12,437 bases of DNA from Actinomycetota bacterium (GTDB lineage Bacteria; Actinomycetota; Thermoleophilia; Gaiellales; Gaiellaceae). Positions 6,268-12,348 of the stretch are shown here, one piece after another (within the stretch, counting starts at the first letter, position 1; every line of letters begins with the position of its first letter). The notes beneath the pieces were generated by a model, which saw only the letters and a program-made list of their open reading frames with translations, was not told the DNA's origin and did not search any database. Location: assembly GCA_013816275.1 (NCBI GenBank), contig JACDER010000013.1, positions 1 to 12,437 of the forward strand, given 5' to 3'. A program made the position numbers and the translations under genes.

Positions 6268-8098
6268 GATCGGCTGCGAGGAGCTGCCGGCAGCAGCCTG
6301 CTACGAGGCGGAGCGCCAGCTTCCGAGGCTTTGCCTCGAGCAATTCGGCCGCGAGCCTGCCCGCCTGTTGATCGGCCCGCGCCGGCTCGCGTCTCTTGTG
6401 CGGGACCTGCCCGAGCAGACCGAGCCCGAGTGGATAAAGGGGCCTCCCGAAGCGATGCGCGAGCGGGCTGCAGCCGGGTTCGCGCGCCGTCATGGCGTCG
6501 ACCCGGATGAGCTCGAGGTTCGCGACGGCTTTCTCGGAATCGAGCTTCCCGGAAGGCCCCTTCGCGAGGTGCTCCAGGAACGGATCGACGCGGTCGTGCG
6601 CGGGCTCACCTTCGGAAAGACGATGCGCTGGGACGACAGCGGCCTCCGGTATCCCAGGCCCGTCCGCTGGGTGTTCGCGAAGCTCGACGCGGAGACGATT
6701 GCCGGCCACCACACCTTCGGCCACCGCTTCACCGCGGGCGCGGTCGAGATCCCGTCCGCCGAGGACTATCCCGAACTGCTCCGCGCGGCCGGAGTCGAGC
6801 CCGACGCGGCCGAGCGGCGCCGGCTGATCCTCGAAGGCCTGCCCGAGGGCTGGAGCGACCCAGCCGGTGTGCTCGACGAAGTCGTCCATCTCGTCGAATG
6901 GCCGACCGTACTGGAGAGCGCCTTTGACGAGCGTTTCCTCGATCTGCCCCGCGACGTGGTCGTGGCAGCCATGCAGTCCCATCAGCGCTACTTCCCGCTC
7001 GAGGGCAACCGCTTCGCGTTGGTGGCGAACGGCGGCGACCCCGATGTCGTTCGGGCGGGCAACACGCAGGTGCTGGAGAACCGCCTGGACGACGCCGTGT
7101 TCAGCTTCGAGCGCGACGTCAAGGTCGGGCTCGACGGGCTGGCGGCAAAGCTGGGCGCGATCAGTTTCTTCGAGGGCGGTGGAACGCTGGCGGACAAGGC
7201 CGATCGCCTAGCGAAGCTCGTCGAGCGGCTAGGCGGGGGAGAAGCGACGCTCGAGGCGTCGCGGCTCGCGAAGGCCGACCAGGCATCGGAGCTCGTGCGC
7301 GAGTTCCCAGAGCTCGAGGGCCGGATCGGAGCCGAGTACGCCCGCCTCGTCGGCTATCCCGAGGCGGTATGCGCGGCGATCGAGGAGCACTACCTGCCCG
7401 ATTCCGCCGGCGGGCCGCTCCCCTCGACCGAGAGCGGCCGAGTGCTGTCGGCCGCGGACCGGATCGACACGCTGGCCGTCTCGTTCTCTCTCGGCCACCG
7501 GCCGACCGGGTCGCGCGACCCGTTCGGGCTCCGGAGGGCCGCCATCGGGCTCTGCCGCCTGGCGACCGAGGGCGGTCTCGCCGTGTCCCGGGCGCTCCTT
7601 GAAGGCGAGGTCGCCGATTTCGTGGAGGAGCGCTACGAGGGCTTGCTCGACGTGCCCGTGGAGTTCGTCCGGGCCGCCCGCCGCTCGAGGGTGACGGAGC
7701 TCGGGCAGGTCGCAGAGCTGGCGAAGGCGCTCGCCCGCCTGGAGGACGATGCGCTCGACCGGCTCCACACCGCGTACTCGCGGGCCGAGCGGCTCGCGGG
7801 TAAGGCCGAGGGCGTCGCTCCCGAGCTCAACGCAGATCTGCTCGTCGAGGAGTCCGAGATCGAGCTGGCCCGGGAGGTCGCGCGTCTCACTCCCGAGATC
7901 CAGACCGCCCTCCAGCGAGGAGATACCGAAGGTGCGCTGCGGTCAGCCGCCGAGCTCGGTGCACCCGTCGATCGTTTCTTCGAGGAGGTCCTGGTCATGG
8001 CCGAGGACAGCGCCGTGCGCGCAAACCGGCTGCGCCTACTGCTCGATGTGCGCGACGCGATCGGGCATGTCGGCGATCTCGCGCAGATCCCTCGTTAG
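6248..8098 (+). CDS. glyS: Glycyl-tRNA synthetase beta subunit
   Basis: Partner of GlyQ that recognises tRNA-Gly. The 616-residue protein starts MPSLLLEIGCEELPA, the canonical N-terminus, from GTG 6248 with GGAAGG just upstream inside glyQ; the two genes overlap by 20 bp. Recognisable blocks are LIGPRRLASLVRDLP (41-55), KTMRWDDSGLRYPRPVRW (124-141), HHTFGHRF (154-161), VHLVEWPTVL, QSHQRYFPL, the HD-domain region with ADRIDTLAVSFSLG and PTGSRDPFGLRRAAIGLCRL, and a C-terminal anticodon-binding DALR-like region ending VLVMAEDSAVRANRLRLLLD. It is shorter than the E. coli subunit (689) because of several small deletions spread over the protein rather than a lost domain. The next gene, PDRP, starts 22 bp downstream, consistent with one operon. 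Confidence 0.96.
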   Translation: MPSLLLEIGCEELPAAACYEAERQLPRLCLEQFGREPARLLIGPRRLASLVRDLPEQTEPEWIKGPPEAMRERAAAGFARRHGVDPDELEVRDGFLGIELPGRPLREVLQERIDAVVRGLTFGKTMRWDDSGLRYPRPVRWVFAKLDAETIAGHHTFGHRFTAGAVEIPSAEDYPELLRAAGVEPDAAERRRLILEGLPEGWSDPAGVLDEVVHLVEWPTVLESAFDERFLDLPRDVVVAAMQSHQRYFPLEGNRFALVANGGDPDVVRAGNTQVLENRLDDAVFSFERDVKVGLDGLAAKLGAISFFEGGGTLADKADRLAKLVERLGGGEATLEASRLAKADQASELVREFPELEGRIGAEYARLVGYPEAVCAAIEEHYLPDSAGGPLPSTESGRVLSAADRIDTLAVSFSLGHRPTGSRDPFGLRRAAIGLCRLATEGGLAVSRALLEGEVADFVEERYEGLLDVPVEFVRAARRSRVTELGQVAELAKALARLEDDALDRLHTAYSRAERLAGKAEGVAPELNADLLVEESEIELAREVARLTPEIQTALQRGDTEGALRSAAELGAPVDRFFEEVLVMAEDSAVRANRLRLLLDVRDAIGHVGDLAQIPR

Positions 8099-8106
8099 GC
8101 TGCATC

Positions 8107-8112
8107 AGGTGG
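8107..8112 (+). promoter_or_regulatory. Ribosome binding site deciding the PDRP start
   Basis: AGGTGG is followed by eight bases and GTG 8121. The alternative in-frame GTG at 8109 lies inside this site, so 8121 is preferred. Confidence 0.5.
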
Positions 8113-8120
8113 CCGCATCC

Positions 8121-8954
8121 GTGTCGCAGACGGAAACAACTCCGGTCGAGCTCCACGTCGTCTCAGACTCGACCGGAGAGACGGCGGCCCGGCTCGTGCT
8201 GGCGCTCGAGGCACAGTTCCCGGATCAGCTCTTCGAGGAGGTGCGCCATCCTCGGGTGGAGACCGTGGACGACCTCCAGGACGCCGTCAACCAGGCGAAG
8301 GGCCGCCCCGCGGTCGTCGTCTACACGCTCGTCCAGCCGGAGCTGCGCCAGGAGATGCGGACGCTGTGCCGCCGGGCACGCCTGCACTACTGCGACCTCC
8401 TCGGCCATCCGATCGACTCGGTGGCAAGGGTGTCCGGACACGCGGCGCGCATGACCCCTGGAGTGCGGCACCCGCTCGACTCGACCTATTTCCGGCGCAT
8501 GGAGGCGATCGAGTTCGCCGTGAAGTACGACGACGGCATGGGCGCGGGCCTGGAGGAGGCGGACATCGTCCTCGTGGGTGTCTCGCGAACGTCCAAGACG
8601 CCGCTGTCGATCTACCTCGGCTACCTGGGCTACAAGACGGCGAATGTCCCGATCGTCAAGGGCATCGACCCGCCGGCGGAGCTGTTCGAGATCGAGCCGG
8701 CGAAGATCGTCGGGCTCACGCTCGAGGCCTCCCGGCTCGCGGACGTCAGGCAGGAGCGCCTCCGCCACATGGGCAGCTCCAAGCGCCAGTACGCCGAGCT
8801 GGCGCAGATCTACGAGGAGCTCGAGCAGGCAACGGCCGTCCAGCGGCGGCTCGGGTGCCCCGTGCTCGAGGTCTCCGAGCTCTCGATCGAGGAGACCGCA
8901 CACCGGATCATCCGTCTCGTCAACCAGCGGCGCGCGGAGGCCGAGGCATCCTGA
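8121..8954 (+). CDS. Pyruvate,phosphate dikinase regulatory protein (PDRP, DUF299 family)
   Basis: Bifunctional regulator: it inactivates its target by ADP-dependent Thr phosphorylation and reactivates it by phosphate-dependent dephosphorylation. From GTG 8121 it has 277 residues, the same length as E. coli PpsR. Visible motifs are HVVSDSTGETA (12-22), the segment YCDLLGHPID (90-99), the P-loop GVSRTSKTP (153-161) followed by LSIYLGYLGYKTANVPIVKG, and IVGLTLEASRLADVRQERL (196-214). The family has two branches, acting on PEP synthase or on pyruvate,phosphate dikinase; ppdK beginning 3.4 kb downstream favours the second. It is the last gene of the recO series. An in-frame GTG at 8109 would give four more residues. 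The stop at 8952-8954 lies 20 bp before the 49-residue membrane protein. Confidence 0.93.
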   Translation: MSQTETTPVELHVVSDSTGETAARLVLALEAQFPDQLFEEVRHPRVETVDDLQDAVNQAKGRPAVVVYTLVQPELRQEMRTLCRRARLHYCDLLGHPIDSVARVSGHAARMTPGVRHPLDSTYFRRMEAIEFAVKYDDGMGAGLEEADIVLVGVSRTSKTPLSIYLGYLGYKTANVPIVKGIDPPAELFEIEPAKIVGLTLEASRLADVRQERLRHMGSSKRQYAELAQIYEELEQATAVQRRLGCPVLEVSELSIEETAHRIIRLVNQRRAEAEAS

Positions 8955-8974
8955 CACCGGCTCCGAAGGGCCCA

Positions 8975-9124
8975 GTGCCGCTATGGCGCTGGGGGATCTG
9001 GTGGATCGCGCTCGCGACTGGCATTACGCTCTTCTATGTCGTCCTGACCCCCATCTGGCTCGGCTTGCGAATTGCCGGGTGGCTCGCGGACCTGCGGGCG
9101 CGCGGCCTGAAAGGAGAACCGTGA
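8975..9124 (+). CDS. 49-residue membrane protein upstream of M32 carboxypeptidase
   Basis: A small gene of unknown function reading VPLWRWGIWWIALATGITLF, then YVVLTPIWLGLRIAGWLADL, then RARGLKGEP. It has a Trp-rich N-terminus, a hydrophobic stretch over about residues 8-38 (one long or two short spans), and a basic C-terminus. GAAGGG (8965-8970) precedes the GTG by four bases. The 3' end overlaps the carboxypeptidase start as GTGA, and the carboxypeptidase's strong ribosome binding site lies inside this gene, which indicates translational coupling. A GTG start and the short length leave some doubt; the frame is open further upstream, but there it shadows PDRP. It resembles the 49-residue protein at 10633-10782 in its central segment. 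Confidence 0.65.
   Translation: MPLWRWGIWWIALATGITLFYVVLTPIWLGLRIAGWLADLRARGLKGEP
9110..9116 (+). promoter_or_regulatory. Strong ribosome binding site for M32 carboxypeptidase
   Basis: AAAGGAG is followed by AACC and GTG 9121. It lies inside the 3' end of the preceding 49-residue gene and decides the start of the carboxypeptidase, whose frame is open far upstream. Confidence 0.75.
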
Positions 9125-10617
9125 AGGAGAAGTTCGAAGAGCTGAAGAGGCGTCTCGGTGAGGTCGCCGACCTGAGTTGCGCGTCGCAGTTGCTCGACTG
9201 GGACCACCAGGTCCTGATGCCTGCGGGCGCGGCCGGCCTCCGGGCGGAGGAGTCCGCCACGCTTGACCGGCTGACCCACGAGCGCTTCACCTCCGACGAG
9301 ATCGGCCGCCTCCTCGAGGATCTCCGCCCCTACGAGGAGAGCCTCGATCAGGATTCGGACGAGGCCAGCCTCATCCGCGTCACGCGCCGCGACTGGGAGA
9401 AGGCGCGGAAGGTCCCGAGCGACCTCCTCGGCGAGATGTCCCACGCCGCCGCCACGGCCCTCCCGGTGTGGGTCGAGGCGCGCAAGAACTCCGACTTCGC
9501 ATCGTTCCTGCCCTGTCTCGAGCGCAACGTGGAGCTGAAGCGCCGGTACATCGAGTGCTTCGAGGGCGAGCCGTACGACATCCTGCTCGACGACTACGAG
9601 GAGGGGATGAAGGCCCCGGAGGTGAGAGAGGTCTTCGACGAGCTCAAACGCGAGCTCGTTCCGCTGATCGAGAAGGCGAAGGCGAATCCCGTCGACGACT
9701 CGTTCCTCGAGACCAAGTTCCCGGTCGAGCAACAGCGCGCCCTGAACACGGTCATCCTCGACCGCTTCGGATGGGACCCCAACTACTGGCGGCTCGACGA
9801 GATCGTCCACCCGGCCGCGTACTCATTCGGGACGATGGACATCAGGATCACAACACGGTACGCCGAGGACGGGCTCGAGTCGCTGTATTCGACCATGCAC
9901 GAGTTCGGCCACGGCCTGTACGAGCGCCAGGTAGATCCGGCTCTCGAGCGCAGCCCGCTCTGCTCGGGCGCCTCGCTCGGACTCCACGAGTCGCAGTCCC
10001 GCATGTGGGAGAACCTCGTCGGCCGCGGCCTGCCGTTCCTGCGCTGGTTCTATCCACAGCTCCAGGAGGCGTTCCCGCAGCAGCTCGGCTCGGTCGACGT
10101 CGAGAGCTTCTACCGCGCCGTGAACAAGATCCAGCCCTCGCTGATCCGGGTCGACGCCGACCAGGTCACCTACAACATGCACGTCATCCTGCGGTTCGAG
10201 CTCGAGCAGGCCATCATCGACGGCTCGATCGCGCTCGAGGACCTGCCCGAGGCATGGAACGCCAAGATGAAGGAGTACCTCGGCATCGACGTCCCGGACG
10301 ACCGCCGCGGAGTGCTGCAGGACGTCCACTGGTCGGGCGGCGGGCTCGGCTACTTCCCGACGTACTCGCTCGGCAACGTGATCTCTCTCCAGATTTGGGG
10401 CAAGGTGCGCGAGGCGATCCCCGACCTCGACGACCAGTTCGAGCGGGGGGAGTTCGGCGCGCTGCGCGAGTGGCTCGGCGAAAACCTGCACCGCTACGGA
10501 CGCAAGTTCACGCCGATGGAGACGATCGAGCGGGTCGCGGGGTCGTCGCTGGACGCCGGCCCGTACCTGCACTATCTCAAGGACAAGGTGGGCGAGCTGA
10601 CAGGCGCGGCCGCATAG
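9121..10617 (+). CDS. M32 family metallocarboxypeptidase (thermostable carboxypeptidase 1 type)
   Basis: Zinc- or cobalt-dependent cytoplasmic carboxypeptidase that removes C-terminal residues from peptides. The 498-residue length is typical of family M32. The zinc motif HEFGH is at 260-264 within YSTMHEFGHGLYERQ, and the third ligand is expected at Glu290 in GLHESQSRMWEN. Other family blocks are LLDWDHQVLMPAGA (25-38), HPAAYSFGTMDIRITTRY (230-247), and the IRVDADQVTYNMHVILRFEL stretch near 340-360, which carries the conserved ADEVTYN-like motif. The start is GTG 9121, set by AAAGGAG and by the GTGA overlap with the preceding membrane protein gene. The protein has no signal sequence. It lies in the interval between PDRP and ppdK, where no peptidase would be expected from the usual gene order. 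Substrate preference cannot be read from the sequence. Confidence 0.95.
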   Translation: MKEKFEELKRRLGEVADLSCASQLLDWDHQVLMPAGAAGLRAEESATLDRLTHERFTSDEIGRLLEDLRPYEESLDQDSDEASLIRVTRRDWEKARKVPSDLLGEMSHAAATALPVWVEARKNSDFASFLPCLERNVELKRRYIECFEGEPYDILLDDYEEGMKAPEVREVFDELKRELVPLIEKAKANPVDDSFLETKFPVEQQRALNTVILDRFGWDPNYWRLDEIVHPAAYSFGTMDIRITTRYAEDGLESLYSTMHEFGHGLYERQVDPALERSPLCSGASLGLHESQSRMWENLVGRGLPFLRWFYPQLQEAFPQQLGSVDVESFYRAVNKIQPSLIRVDADQVTYNMHVILRFELEQAIIDGSIALEDLPEAWNAKMKEYLGIDVPDDRRGVLQDVHWSGGGLGYFPTYSLGNVISLQIWGKVREAIPDLDDQFERGEFGALREWLGENLHRYGRKFTPMETIERVAGSSLDAGPYLHYLKDKVGELTGAAA

Positions 10618-10620
10618 GTA

Positions 10621-10626
10621 TATGGT
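10621..10626 (+). promoter_or_regulatory. -10 box for the second 49-residue membrane gene
   Basis: TATGGT, then six bases (CGTCGC), then GTG 10633. It starts four bases after the carboxypeptidase stop codon. There is no good Shine-Dalgarno site, so a leaderless transcript is likely, though weak readthrough translation from the carboxypeptidase is possible. Confidence 0.45.
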
Positions 10627-10632
10627 CGTCGC

Positions 10633-10782
10633 GTGATCTACCTACTGACTCGGCCGATCGCCTGGGCGGTGAAGCTCGTGATGTGGATCATCAAGCGGCC
10701 GATGGCGATCTACACCTCGATCCGCGATCGCCGCATGCGCAAGCACGTCAAGGCTCTGCGCAAGAGTCAGAAGCAAGTCTGA
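10633..10782 (+). CDS. 49-residue basic membrane-associated protein
   Basis: A small gene of unknown function encoding VIYLLTRPIAWAVKLVMWII, then KRPMAIYTSIRDRRMRKHVK, then ALRKSQKQV. A hydrophobic or amphipathic helix (about residues 2-28) is followed by a strongly basic tail with about ten Lys/Arg in the last 20 residues, suggesting a membrane-anchored peptide whose tail faces the cytoplasm. GTG 10633 is the only sensible start: an ATG at 10622 is in another frame that stops after four codons. It lies 15 bp after the carboxypeptidase gene and ends before a convergent intergenic region. The central Y....PI.......W pattern matches the 49-residue protein at 8975-9124 without gaps. Confidence 0.6.
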   Translation: MIYLLTRPIAWAVKLVMWIIKRPMAIYTSIRDRRMRKHVKALRKSQKQV

Positions 10783-10904
10783 GCCGCTAATCGGCACACA
10801 TCCGGCACGGATCCGCGTGTCGCGAGCCCGCACGTCGGCGGTACGCTCACAGCGGGTGGCGGGTGGTTCACTTCCCCTCCCAGGGTGGGGGTGTGCGCGG
10901 GTTA
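10783..10904. terminator. Convergent intergenic region with several hairpins
   Basis: This 122-bp gap separates the 3' ends of the second 49-residue gene and the methyltransferase pair. It contains GCCG-ctaat-CGGC (10783-10795); ATCCG-gca-CGGAT (10800-10812), which can extend through ACAC and GTGT with a 4-base bulge; CGCG-tgt-CGCG (10814-10824); and CACTTCCCC (10869-10877) pairing with GGGGGTGTG (10887-10895) around a nine-base loop with one mismatch and one G-T pair. None is followed by a T-run, so the call as a bidirectional termination zone rests mainly on its position between convergent genes. Confidence 0.4.
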
Positions 10905-11606
10905 CTACTCGGGCCGCTTGACGAGGCGGAGGAAGAGAAACAGCGGGAGTCGCGCCCAGCGCCCGTCGTCGGAATGCGGAGGCTCGCGGATGGCTTCGCT
11001 CACGAGACCGGCGTCCTCGAACGCTCGTGAGTACTGCTCCAGCGAGTGGGCCCAGCCGTGAAAAGTGATCCGCATCCCCGCGCGCTCGAACTCTTCCTCG
11101 ACGCGACGCGGACCGAAGTACGGCCACTTGAAGACGAAACGAGCATCCGGCTCCTCGCTCTCGAAGCGGCCGGCATCCGCGAGTGGGTGGACGATGGAGA
11201 TGCAGAAGCGCCCATCGTGTGTCAGCACCCGGGCCGCCTCGCTCACGGTCCCCGGCATGTCCTCGATGTCCATGAGCGAGTTGTGCGCGACGACGAGGTC
11301 GAACGCTGCGCCCGGGAACGGAAGCGAGGCCGCGTCCGCGAGCCGGAACTCGGCCTCGGGCTGAAGCTCCTGCGCCGCCGCGAGCAGCGTGGGGGAGGCG
11401 TCGACCGCAGTGACCCGGTGACCCCGGGCGGCGAGATCGCGCGCGACGCGGCCCTCGCCGCAGCCGATCTCGAGCGTGGCCGAGCCGGGCCGTGGAAGAA
11501 ACTCGAAGAAGCCCGGCGAGTATTCCCAGTACGCATCGTGATTCGGCGTCCGGGCCCACGCGATCCAGTTCGCGGCCTCGCGCTCCCAGTCCGGGTTGAA
11601 GCTCAC
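10905..11606 (-). CDS. Class I SAM-dependent methyltransferase, second of a tandem pair
   Basis: A 233-residue methyltransferase of the Methyltransf_11 type with unknown substrate. Motif I is LEIGCGEGR (45-53); the following strand ends in the acidic AVDAS (67-71) that would bind the ribose of SAM; motif II is FDLVVAHNSLMDIED (102-116); and the motif III region is LTHDGRFCISIVHPLA (128-143). The C-terminal third (about 150-233) replaces the usual lid with ARFVFKWPYFGP, MRITFHGWAHSLEQYSRAF and AIREPP, and ends LPLFLFLRLVKRPE. It shares all these features, including WARTPNHDAY near the N-terminus, with the upstream gene, so the two are paralogs. The GTG start overlaps the upstream stop as GTGA with no Shine-Dalgarno site, which indicates translational coupling. 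Small-molecule methylation is more likely than RNA or protein methylation, but this is inference. Confidence 0.88.
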   Translation of the reverse strand: MSFNPDWEREAANWIAWARTPNHDAYWEYSPGFFEFLPRPGSATLEIGCGEGRVARDLAARGHRVTAVDASPTLLAAAQELQPEAEFRLADAASLPFPGAAFDLVVAHNSLMDIEDMPGTVSEAARVLTHDGRFCISIVHPLADAGRFESEEPDARFVFKWPYFGPRRVEEEFERAGMRITFHGWAHSLEQYSRAFEDAGLVSEAIREPPHSDDGRWARLPLFLFLRLVKRPE

Positions 11607-12307
11607 GGCTTCACGGCGCGCAGGTGGAGGAAGAGCGGGACGCGCCGCCGACGCTCGGCCATCGGGTTGGCGCGCACGAACTCCTCGCTCGGGCGTGGCT
11701 CGCGGATCGCCTGGATCAGCAGGCCGGCCTCCTCGTGCGCCCGGGAGAGCCGCTCCAGCTGGAGTGAGCGGTCGCAGAAGGTCATCTGGATCCCGTCCCG
11801 ATCCGACTCCCAGAGCTTGTCCGCCGGCTCGAAGTAGGACCCGGTGATCGCGAATTCGTCACCCTCGATCCCGACCAGCGCCGCGACCGGGTGGACGACC
11901 GCGATGCACAGCCGGCCCCCCGGCTCGAGGACGCGGGCAGCCTCACGGATCCCCGCCTCCGGATCGTCGAGGTTCATCACCGACATGTACGCGACGACAA
12001 GGTCGAAGGAGTCATCCTCAAAGGGGAGGTCTCCGGCGTCCGCAACCAGCGCCTCGTGCCGCTCGCGCGCCATCTCCACCATCGCGGGGGAAGCGTCGAC
12101 CCCGACGACCGTGTGTCCCCCGCGGGCCAGCTCGGCGCCGACGCGACCCTCTCCACAGCCCAGGTCTAGGGTCCGGCGGCCCGCCGCTGGAAGCAGCTCG
12201 AGGAAGGCCGGGAAGTTGAAACCCTCATGGTACGCGTCGTGTCCGGGCGTCCTGGCGAAGCGCCCCCAAGGCTCGGCCTGGCGGTCCCAGAACTCCCTGA
12301 GTGACAT
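11603..12307 (-). CDS. Class I SAM-dependent methyltransferase, first of a tandem pair
   Basis: A 234-residue methyltransferase of unknown substrate. Motif I is LDLGCGEGR (47-55), the ribose-binding strand VVGVDAS (67-73), motif II FDLVVAYMSVMNLDD (101-115), and the motif III region LEPGGRLCIAVVHPVA (127-142). The N-terminal segment FWDRQAEPWGRFARTPGHDA and the C-terminal IQMTFCDRSLQLERLSRAHE, AIREPRPS and VPLFLHLRAVKP recur in the downstream paralog. I chose ATG 12307 rather than the in-frame upstream ATG at 12331 because a TACACT box stands exactly six bases before 12307, fitting a leaderless start; the extra eight residues (MRRQYTRL) would overlap this promoter. It heads the two-gene minus-strand unit and is divergent from ppdK, with 41 bp between start codons. 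Confidence 0.88.
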   Translation of the reverse strand: MSLREFWDRQAEPWGRFARTPGHDAYHEGFNFPAFLELLPAAGRRTLDLGCGEGRVGAELARGGHTVVGVDASPAMVEMARERHEALVADAGDLPFEDDSFDLVVAYMSVMNLDDPEAGIREAARVLEPGGRLCIAVVHPVAALVGIEGDEFAITGSYFEPADKLWESDRDGIQMTFCDRSLQLERLSRAHEEAGLLIQAIREPRPSEEFVRANPMAERRRRVPLFLHLRAVKP

Positions 12308-12313
12308 CAGCCG

Positions 12314-12319
12314 AGTGTA
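12314..12319 (-). promoter_or_regulatory. -10 box for leaderless methyltransferase pair transcript
   Basis: On the minus strand the order is TACACT, then CGGCTG (six bases), then ATG 12307. The same hexamer and spacing occur before recO. It sits in the 41-bp gap shared with ppdK, so the two promoters must overlap or interfere. Confidence 0.55.
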
Positions 12320-12335
12320 TTGCCGCCGCAAAATG

Positions 12336-12341
12336 AAAGGA
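12336..12341 (+). promoter_or_regulatory. Ribosome binding site of ppdK
   Basis: AAAGGA is followed by seven bases and GTG 12349, a standard Shine-Dalgarno arrangement. Unlike its divergent neighbour, ppdK therefore has a leader. Confidence 0.65.
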
Positions 12342-12348
12342 TTCGGGC

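Noticed and set aside
8109..8120. GTG 8109 as the start of PDRP
   Set aside because: It overlaps the AGGTGG that suits GTG 8121, and the longer N-terminus has no support. The difference is only four residues, so this is not certain.
9468..10790. Plus-strand open frame of about 440 codons overlapping the M32 gene in another frame
   Set aside because: Low-complexity Arg/Pro/Ala translation; the M32 frame holds HEFGH and all family blocks.
10854..10891. G-quadruplex from the GGG runs in the convergent gap
   Set aside because: Four GGG runs exist, but the middle loop is about 19 bases long and contains C-runs that would pair with the Gs, so hairpin formation is more likely.
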